A stretch of DNA of 64,000 bases. It comes from an uncultured Lachnospiraceae bacterium (GTDB lineage: Bacteria; Bacillota; Clostridia; Lachnospirales; Lachnospiraceae). Position numbers and translations under genes: made by a program. The notes below the pieces were generated by a model. The model worked only from the letters and a program-made list of their open reading frames with translations, did no database searches and was not told the origin of the DNA. The stretch lies in contig CACYNO010000003.1 of NCBI GenBank assembly GCA_902775895.1, positions 1 through 64,000 on the forward strand. Reading direction: 5' to 3'. Shown piece after piece: positions 57,329 to 64,000 of this stretch (positions are counted from its first letter, which is position 1; the number at the start of each line of letters is the position of its first letter).

Positions 57329-57411
57329 AATCCCCCGACCTTGCTTTTTTTCGACATTAGAAAAATTCGAAAGAATTTTTCGTAGGAGAAAAAGACAAGT
57401 GTCGGGGGATT
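57329..57411 (-). terminator. Terminator of pyrG with nested hairpin
   Basis: Outer stem AATCCCCCGAC/GTCGGGGGATT (57411-57401 with 57339-57329 on the reverse strand) followed there by TTTTTC. It encloses the perfect inner hairpin GAAAAATTC-TTTC-GAATTTTTC. Confidence 0.8.
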
Positions 57412-57422
57412 ATGCTTGCAAA

Positions 57423-59027
57423 TTATGAATGTGCAACCGCCGCTTCAATAAAACCTTTGAAAAGAGGATGCGGTCTGTTGGGCCTTGATTTAAGCTCCGG
57501 GTGCGCCTGTGTGGCTACAAACCAGGGGTGTTCCTTTAACTCTATCATCTCCACGATGCGCCCGTCAGGAGATATTCCTGAAAGAAGACAGCCGTTTCCA
57601 ACGAAAGCATCACGATAATCATTATTTACTTCGTAACGGTGTCTGTGGCGTTCGCTTATATCACCGGTACCGTAAAGGGCATATGCTTTACTCTTTTTAT
57701 CAAGAACACAAGGGTAAGCTCCCAGTCTCAGTGTCCCGCCCAGATCAACAACGCCTTTCTGATCCGGCATAAGGTGGATGACCGGGTTGGTGGTACCGGG
57801 GTTTATCTCGACGCTGTCTGCATCTTTAAGCCCCAGGACGTTTCTTGCAAATTCTATCAGAGAAATCTGCATACCCAGACAGATACCAAGATAAGGTACA
57901 TTGTTTTCCCTCGCATACCTGGCAGATTCTATCATGCCTTCTATACCCCGGTCGCCGAAACCGCCGGGGATAATTATCCCGGAAACGCCGGAAAGGACTT
58001 CATTGACATTTTCCGGAGTTACTTTTTCGGAATCCACCCAGCGGATGTTCACGTCGGCACCGTTAGCCACACCGCCGTGTTTTAAAGCCTCCACAACACT
58101 GATATATGCATCATGAAGCTGGGTATATTTGCCCACTAATGCGATCTCCACAGATGTGGAAGGATTCTTCCATGCCCTGCACATGTCTTTCCATTCTTCA
58201 AGGTCAGGCTCAGGACAGGGCAGGCTCAGGCAGTCGCATACAACCTGTGCAAAGTTTTCCTTCTCAAGAGCCAGAGGAACCTCATATAAGACGTCCACAT
58301 TGTTGTTCTCAAGTACATGTGATTTATCAACATTACAGAAAAGGGCAATCTTGTCCTTTATGCCGTCTTCAAGGGGATAATCCGTGCGGCATACAATGAT
58401 ATCCGGCTGTATACCCATGCTCAGGAGCTCTTTTACGCTCATCTGGGTGGGCTTGGTCTTCATCTCACCTGAAGCCTGAAGATATGGGATAAGAGTGACA
58501 TGGATATTTACCACGTTCTCATGTCCCACATCGTGTTGGAACTGTCTGATAGCCTCTATAAAGGGCTGGCTCTCTATATCTCCCACGGTACCGCCCACTT
58601 CTATAATGGCGATCTTTGTATCACCGGTGGAAACTTCTTCGTGATAGAAGTTGCTTTTTATCTCGTTGGTGATATGCGGAATGACCTGCACGGTACCACC
58701 GCCGAAATCACCGTGACGTTCTTTGTTTATCACGGACCAGTAGATCTTGCCTGAGGTTATATTGGAGCGCTTATCAAGGCTTTCATCAATGAATCTTTCG
58801 TAGTGACCGAGATCAAGATCGGTCTCGGCTCCGTCGTCTGTGACAAAAACTTCACCGTGTTGGATGGGGTTCATGGTACCCGGATCTATGTTGATATAAG
58901 GGTCGAATTTCTGCATGGTAACAGAATAACCGCGCGCTTTAAGGAGACGTCCCAGAGACGCTGCAGTGATCCCCTTTCCCAGTCCGGATACAACTCCGCC
59001 CGTTACAAAAACGTATTTAACAGCCAT
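57423..59027 (-). CDS. pyrG: CTP synthase
   Basis: 534 residues beginning [19 protein letters not shown]. The N-terminal synthetase domain has the P-loop and [11 protein letters not shown]. The C-terminal glutamine amidotransferase has the Cys nucleophile in YLGICLGMQ and the distal His/Glu pair (THPE-like, QAHPEL). Makes CTP from UTP with glutamine. ATG 59027 follows GGAGGGT. One of the few reverse-strand housekeeping genes here. Confidence 0.97.
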   Translation of the reverse strand: MAVKYVFVTGGVVSGLGKGITAASLGRLLKARGYSVTMQKFDPYINIDPGTMNPIQHGEVFVTDDGAETDLDLGHYERFIDESLDKRSNITSGKIYWSVINKERHGDFGGGTVQVIPHITNEIKSNFYHEEVSTGDTKIAIIEVGGTVGDIESQPFIEAIRQFQHDVGHENVVNIHVTLIPYLQASGEMKTKPTQMSVKELLSMGIQPDIIVCRTDYPLEDGIKDKIALFCNVDKSHVLENNNVDVLYEVPLALEKENFAQVVCDCLSLPCPEPDLEEWKDMCRAWKNPSTSVEIALVGKYTQLHDAYISVVEALKHGGVANGADVNIRWVDSEKVTPENVNEVLSGVSGIIIPGGFGDRGIEGMIESARYARENNVPYLGICLGMQISLIEFARNVLGLKDADSVEINPGTTNPVIHLMPDQKGVVDLGGTLRLGAYPCVLDKKSKAYALYGTGDISERHRHRYEVNNDYRDAFVGNGCLLSGISPDGRIVEMIELKEHPWFVATQAHPELKSRPNRPHPLFKGFIEAAVAHS

Positions 59028-59209
59028 GAAAACCCTCCGCAAAAATAAAATTTGTATTAAAAAACCAAGTACCTATTATAACCTATGAATGACCCCTTTG
59101 CAATTATACGATGTAATACAATTTTAATGTTTAGCCACCTATATTTTTATTGCGAAAAAATATCGTTACCTTTATAATAAAATTTAATTTTTATCAGCGG
59201 GGGATTTTA

Positions 59210-61102
59210 ATGAACGAAGACCAGAATAATTTTAACAACGGTTCAGGAGGCGGGGATAAAAGACCGAACAGAGGTCCTGCCACTGCCATGATGATAGCCA
59301 TCGCCGTGATCATGACCATTGCAGTCATTGCTCTTATGAACAATGCTGTAAGGGGAGTAACATATCAGGAAACGCCGTATAATGTGTTTTATGATCATTT
59401 GAAAAACGGCGAAGTCGAGTCGGTAACTTATAAAGAAAGCAGGATTGATTATACCCTTAAAGATGATAAAGAGTCATCAGACACTATTGTCGGTAAAAAG
59501 ACATACTTTACCGGAAGCGTACCGGATTATGACCTGGTTCCGGAACTTAAGGAAAAGGGAGTGACCATAAACGGCTACATCCCCAATAACAGCGGCTCAG
59601 TCCTTAGCTTCATACTGGTTTGGGTAATGCCCATTGTCCTGGTATTTTTACTGATGATATTCATGTCCAGACGTCTCGGAAGAGGCGGCGGTATCATGGG
59701 CATAGGCAAGAGCAACGCCAAGATATATGAGCAAAAGGACACGGGAGTTACTTTTAAGGATGTTGCAGGTCAGGATGAGGCAAAGGAATCCCTTGTGGAA
59801 GTGGTTGATTTCCTTCATCATCCGGGAAAGTACACCGGTATAGGAGCGAAGCTTCCCAAAGGAGCCCTTCTTGTAGGACCTCCGGGAACAGGTAAGACCC
59901 TTCTTGCAAAGGCTGTTGCGGGAGAGGCGGGAGTTCCCTTCTTTTCCCTTGCGGGTTCTGATTTTGTTGAGATGTTCGTAGGTGTGGGTGCATCCAGGGT
60001 ACGAGATCTTTTCAGTGAAGCCCAGAAAAAAGCACCGGCGATCATTTTTATCGACGAGATAGATGCCATCGGTAAGAGCCGTGATTCAAGGTTTGGTGGA
60101 AACGACGAGCGTGAGCAGACCTTAAACCAGCTCCTTGCAGAGATGGACGGATTTGATTCATCAAAGGGTGTATTCATACTTGCGGCTACCAACAGACCTG
60201 ATGTTTTGGATAAAGCACTCTTAAGACCCGGTCGTCTCGACAGAAGAGTTATTGTCGATAAACCTGATCTTAAAGGTCGTCTTGAGACCCTTAAAGTACA
60301 CGCAAAGAACGTGCGTCTTGATGATACGGTGGATCTTGAGGAGATCGCACTTGCCACCAGCGGTGCCGTGGGGTCTGACCTTGCAAATATGATAAACGAA
60401 GCGGCTATTGCCGCAGTCAAGCAGAGAAGAAAAGCCGTATCACAGGCTGATCTTTGGGAAGCCGTCGAAGTAGTGGTGGCGGGTAAAGAGAAAAAAGACC
60501 GCATATTAAGCGAAGAAGAAAAGAAGACGGTTGCATATCATGAAGTGGGACACGCTTTGGTCACTGCCGTATCCAAAAACTCTGAACCGGTCCAGAAGAT
60601 AACCATAGTACCACGTACCATGGGAACCCTCGGCTATGTAATGCAGGTTCCGGAGGAAGAAAAGTACCTTATGAACAAGGACGAGATGATATCGAGACTT
60701 ACCACTCTCCTTGCGGGACGTGCAGCTGAAGAGATAGTGTTTAACAAGATGACTACGGGAGCTGCTAATGACATAGAGCAGGCTACCAAGCTTGCAAGAG
60801 CCATGATCACCCAGTACGGTATGTCTGATGAGTTCGGACTTATGGGGCTTGAGACGGTGGAAGATAAGTATCTTGAGGGGCGTTCGGTCTTGAACTGTTC
60901 CGAGGCAACCTCCGCTCTTATAGATAATGAAATCAAAAACATGCTCAAAAAATGCTACGATAAGGCAAAGGGGATACTTACGGAGAACAGACGTGTACTT
61001 GATGCCATAGCATCCCATCTTTTTGAAAAAGAGACCATCACGGGTAAAGAGTTCATGGAAATCTTCAATCGTGAAAAAAATACGATCCCAGAAACAATTT
61101 AA
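59210..61102 (+). CDS. ftsH: ATP-dependent zinc metalloprotease FtsH
   Basis: 630 residues from ATG 59210 (GGGGGA upstream). Two membrane segments flank an external domain; then AAA+ motifs [24 protein letters not shown] and the SRH ([18 protein letters not shown]). The zinc protease motif is HEVGHAL. Degrades membrane and regulatory proteins. 27 bases before dnaE. Confidence 0.97.
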   Translation: MNEDQNNFNNGSGGGDKRPNRGPATAMMIAIAVIMTIAVIALMNNAVRGVTYQETPYNVFYDHLKNGEVESVTYKESRIDYTLKDDKESSDTIVGKKTYFTGSVPDYDLVPELKEKGVTINGYIPNNSGSVLSFILVWVMPIVLVFLLMIFMSRRLGRGGGIMGIGKSNAKIYEQKDTGVTFKDVAGQDEAKESLVEVVDFLHHPGKYTGIGAKLPKGALLVGPPGTGKTLLAKAVAGEAGVPFFSLAGSDFVEMFVGVGASRVRDLFSEAQKKAPAIIFIDEIDAIGKSRDSRFGGNDEREQTLNQLLAEMDGFDSSKGVFILAATNRPDVLDKALLRPGRLDRRVIVDKPDLKGRLETLKVHAKNVRLDDTVDLEEIALATSGAVGSDLANMINEAAIAAVKQRRKAVSQADLWEAVEVVVAGKEKKDRILSEEEKKTVAYHEVGHALVTAVSKNSEPVQKITIVPRTMGTLGYVMQVPEEEKYLMNKDEMISRLTTLLAGRAAEEIVFNKMTTGAANDIEQATKLARAMITQYGMSDEFGLMGLETVEDKYLEGRSVLNCSEATSALIDNEIKNMLKKCYDKAKGILTENRRVLDAIASHLFEKETITGKEFMEIFNREKNTIPETI

Positions 61103-61129
61103 ATAAATACGATAAAGCAGGAAAAAGAA

Positions 61130-64000
61130 ATGGCAGGATTTACCCATTTACACGTTCATACGGAATATTCTCTTCTTGACGGCTCCGGTAAGATACCGGA
61201 GATGGTCAGGAAAGCAAAGGAGCTTGGGTTTGACAGTCTTGCCATTACCGACCACGGTGTCATGTACGGAGTTATCGACTTCTACAAAGCGGCAAGGTCG
61301 GAAGGAATTAAGCCTGTTATAGGATGTGAGGTGTATGTAGCGCCGGGCTCCAGATTTGATAAGGAAGCCTCTGAAAAAGACAGTCGCTACAATCACCTCA
61401 TTTTGCTTGCGGAAAATAACACCGGTTATGCCAATCTGATGAAGATAGTATCCATAGGTTTTCTTGACGGATTTTATCACAAACCGAGAGTGGATTACGA
61501 GGTGCTGGAGAAATACCATGAGGGTATCATCGCCCTTTCCGCATGTCTTGCCGGAGAGGTTCAGAGAGAACTTGTAAAAAATAATTATGAAGGCGGTAAG
61601 AAAGCAGCACTGCACCTTGAAAAAGTATTTGGCAAAGGAAACTTCTTTCTTGAACTTCAAAACCACGGGATGCCGCAGCAGCAGACGGTAAACTCTAATC
61701 TTATAAAGATGTCGGCTGAGACCGGCATAGATCTTGTCTGTACAAATGATGTTCATTATATCAAGGCATCGGATGCTGAGGCCCATGATATTCTTCTTTG
61801 TATACAGACACAAAAGACAATACATGATAAGGAACGGATGAGGTACGAGGGGGGCCAGTTCTACCTTAAGTCGGAGGAGGAGATGAGGGCTCTTTTCGGT
61901 CATGTTCCTCAGGCTCTTGCAAATACGAAGATGATAGCCGACAGATGCAATGTGGAGATAGAATTCGGAGTGACTAAGCTGCCGAGATTCGACTATCCGG
62001 CAGGCTATGACTCGTCCTGGGAATATCTTCAGGATCTTTGCAGGGAAGGACTTGAAAAACGATACAGACTCCTGGAAAGGGAAGATGCCGAATATCTTAG
62101 AAAGCGAATGGATTACGAATTGTCCGTGATCCATGACATGGGCTATGTGGACTATTTTCTTATCGTATGGGATTACATCAGGTTTGCAAAAGATAAAGGA
62201 ATTGCAGTAGGACCGGGAAGAGGGTCTGCCGCCGGAAGCATTGTAGCATATTGTCTTGAGATAACGGATATAGACCCTGTTAAATATTCCCTGGTGTTTG
62301 AGCGTTTCCTTAATCCCGAGCGTGTGTCCATGCCTGATATCGACGTGGATTTTTGTTATGAGAGACGCCAGGAAGTTATAGATTATGTCATAGAAAAGTA
62401 CGGGCATGAGTGTGTTTCCCAGATCATCACCTTTGGTACCCTTGCAGCCAGACAAGCCATAAAGGATGTGGGACGCGCCCTTGAGATGCCCTACAATGAG
62501 GTGAACGAGATAGCAAAGCTGGTGCCTCAGGCTATAGGGATGACTATTGAAAGAGCTCTTGAGGAAAATCCTGATTTTAAGGCGGTATATGATGGAAATC
62601 CTGAGGCAAGGAAGATCATCGATACGGCCATAAGCCTTGAAGGTCTTCCCAGACATTCATCAGTGCATGCTGCGGGAGTGCTTATCTGTGATCGGCCTGT
62701 TGATGAGTATGTGCCCGTGTCTGTAGGAGCAGCAGGAGAAAGTGTGGCTTCCTTTACAATGACCACACTGGAAAACTTAGGTCTTTTGAAGATGGACTTT
62801 TTAGGGCTTCGTACCCTTACGGTCATAAGGGATGCGGAAGAGATGATAAGGAGAAACAACCCCGGTTTTTCTGTGGAGGACCAACCTGAGGATGACAAAG
62901 CTGTTTATGAATATATCTCAACGGGGAAATGCGACGGTATGTTCCAGCTTGAAAGTACGGGGATGAAGAGCTTTATGAAAGAATTAAAGCCGGACAGTTT
63001 AGAGGATCTTATCGCAGGGATTTCTTTGTACCGTCCGGGTCCCATGGACTTTATCCCCCAGTATATAAAGGGTAAGAACAATGCGGCAAACGTTACCTAC
63101 GAATGCCCCCAGCTTGAACCCATACTAAAGCCAACATACGGATGTATAGTTTACCAGGAGCAGGTTATGCAGATAGTTCGTGACCTGGCAGGATATTCCT
63201 GGGGCAGGAGTGATCTGGTGCGTCGTGCCATGTCCAAGAAAAAGGCCGATGTAATGGAAAAGGAGAGGCACAACTTCATTTACGGTAATGAAGAAGAGGG
63301 AGTGGATGGTTGCGTAAAAAGAGGGATACCCGAAAATGTGGCGGGACGGATATATGATGAGATGACGGATTTTGCAAAATATGCCTTCAACAAATCCCAC
63401 GCCGCCTGCTATGCGGTCATTGCTTACAGGACAGCATTTTTAAAAACATACTTCCCGGTTGAATTTATGGCGGCGCTAATGACCTCAGTGATCGATAACA
63501 CAGATAAGGTTTCTGCATATATCTACAGTTGCAGGCAGATGGGTATAAAACTTCTGCCGCCGGATATAAACAGATCCGGAGAGAGTTTTTCTGTCGAGGA
63601 TGGATGTGTAAGATTTGCCCTCAGTGCAGTAAAGGGTCTGGGTCATGCTGTCATGGGAGAACTTGTACGGGAGAGAGATACCGGCGGCGACTTTGTATCC
63701 ATGGAAGATTTTGTACGACGTATGTGCGGTGCGTTGAATAAAAAAAACCTTGAAAATCTTATCCTTGCAGGAGCACTTGACGGGATAGAGGAGAAGACCA
63801 GACGGGGGATGGTGATCTGCAGTACCGAGATGCTTGAAAAAATGGTTAAAAGAAACAAGGACATGATCTCCGGTCAGGTATCCATCTTTGATCTTATGAG
63901 TTCTGAGAAAAACGATGGGGATGAAAGGGCAAATGTTTTTCCCGGCTCCACAGTGCCGGATATCGAGGAATTTTCCAAAGCAGAGAGACTGGAGAAGGAA
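61130..64000 (+). CDS. dnaE: DNA polymerase III subunit alpha (DnaE), 3' end outside the window
   Basis: 957 codons visible, open to the last base. The N-terminal PHP domain has HLHVHTEYSLLDG and ITDHGVMYG. The polymerase core has PGRGSAAGSIVAY and the catalytic aspartates in MPDIDVDF; the finger/thumb region has YQEQVMQI and FNKSHAACYAVIAY. The HLHVHTEYS start fits DnaE1 rather than PolC. GCAGGAAAAAG is a modest ribosome site. Confidence 0.97.
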   Translation, partial: MAGFTHLHVHTEYSLLDGSGKIPEMVRKAKELGFDSLAITDHGVMYGVIDFYKAARSEGIKPVIGCEVYVAPGSRFDKEASEKDSRYNHLILLAENNTGYANLMKIVSIGFLDGFYHKPRVDYEVLEKYHEGIIALSACLAGEVQRELVKNNYEGGKKAALHLEKVFGKGNFFLELQNHGMPQQQTVNSNLIKMSAETGIDLVCTNDVHYIKASDAEAHDILLCIQTQKTIHDKERMRYEGGQFYLKSEEEMRALFGHVPQALANTKMIADRCNVEIEFGVTKLPRFDYPAGYDSSWEYLQDLCREGLEKRYRLLEREDAEYLRKRMDYELSVIHDMGYVDYFLIVWDYIRFAKDKGIAVGPGRGSAAGSIVAYCLEITDIDPVKYSLVFERFLNPERVSMPDIDVDFCYERRQEVIDYVIEKYGHECVSQIITFGTLAARQAIKDVGRALEMPYNEVNEIAKLVPQAIGMTIERALEENPDFKAVYDGNPEARKIIDTAISLEGLPRHSSVHAAGVLICDRPVDEYVPVSVGAAGESVASFTMTTLENLGLLKMDFLGLRTLTVIRDAEEMIRRNNPGFSVEDQPEDDKAVYEYISTGKCDGMFQLESTGMKSFMKELKPDSLEDLIAGISLYRPGPMDFIPQYIKGKNNAANVTYECPQLEPILKPTYGCIVYQEQVMQIVRDLAGYSWGRSDLVRRAMSKKKADVMEKERHNFIYGNEEEGVDGCVKRGIPENVAGRIYDEMTDFAKYAFNKSHAACYAVIAYRTAFLKTYFPVEFMAALMTSVIDNTDKVSAYIYSCRQMGIKLLPPDINRSGESFSVEDGCVRFALSAVKGLGHAVMGELVRERDTGGDFVSMEDFVRRMCGALNKKNLENLILAGALDGIEEKTRRGMVICSTEMLEKMVKRNKDMISGQVSIFDLMSSEKNDGDERANVFPGSTVPDIEEFSKAERLEKE

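Noticed and set aside
61148..62656. 502-codon open frame on the reverse strand
   Set aside because: It lies entirely antisense to dnaE, which has all catalytic motifs. The reverse frame has no recognisable domain and is explained by codon bias.

Overview
The window reads as a low-to-moderate GC Firmicute chromosome, most likely a Lachnospiraceae member of the Butyrivibrio/Pseudobutyrivibrio type. This is inferred from the protein flavour (cell-wall-binding repeats of the GWxKMGKAEGEKTEHWSYFG type, long-form HPF next to secA, YerC next to pcrA), the Gram-positive Shine-Dalgarno sites and the order of the informational genes. No rRNA, tRNA or CRISPR array was found. Family names are from recognition of motifs, not from a search.

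Layout. 1-7.5 kb is an accessory region: an hsdR pseudogene that has lost its Walker A segment, a HEPN-like protein, a coupled pair of small unknown genes bordered by an imperfect 58-bp repeat, a DUF3990 (ADP-ribosyltransferase-like)/Xre toxin-antitoxin pair with an operator between its -35 and -10, and a multi-spanning membrane protein. 7.5-23.7 kb is the conserved information-processing block: rpmG-secE-nusG-rplK-rplA, rplJ-rplL behind an L10 leader, rpoB-rpoC, then rpsL-rpsG-fusA and tuf, with very clear sigma-A promoters. 23.7-30.8 kb is a second accessory island: a RelB-like/PIN toxin-antitoxin pair, a large LRR/Big_2/cell-wall-binding surface protein, a Fic-EF-Tu chimera, and an L,D-transpeptidase with the same wall-binding repeats.

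30.8-46.3 kb holds metabolic and envelope genes: an SDR, a small A24 prepilin peptidase, an SseB-type protein, a Na/Pi symporter with a PhoU tail, asparaginase, a heterodimeric ABC exporter, a copper ATPase whose C-terminal metal-binding domain can probably also be made separately, and a broken sortase-anchored adhesin. 46.3-64 kb returns to housekeeping: a DnaA-box cluster, hpf, secA, prfB, a three-gene membrane system built on a degenerate ABC ATPase, yerC, pcrA, pyrG (reverse strand), ftsH and the first 957 codons of dnaE.

The most unusual object is the gene at 27134-28585. A class II Fic domain, complete through its [12 protein letters not shown] motif, runs in frame into residues 121-397 of EF-Tu. 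That part is identical in protein sequence to the intact tuf at 22460-23653, yet the two DNA copies differ at about 50 synonymous codons. The 3' flank (terminator plus a structured element with two covarying hairpins) is duplicated too and is better conserved than the synonymous sites. Doc, a Fic-fold kinase, is known to modify EF-Tu, so a Fic/EF-Tu fusion is either a remarkable accident of recombination with a second tuf gene or a new toxin-target architecture. The sequence alone does not decide between these.
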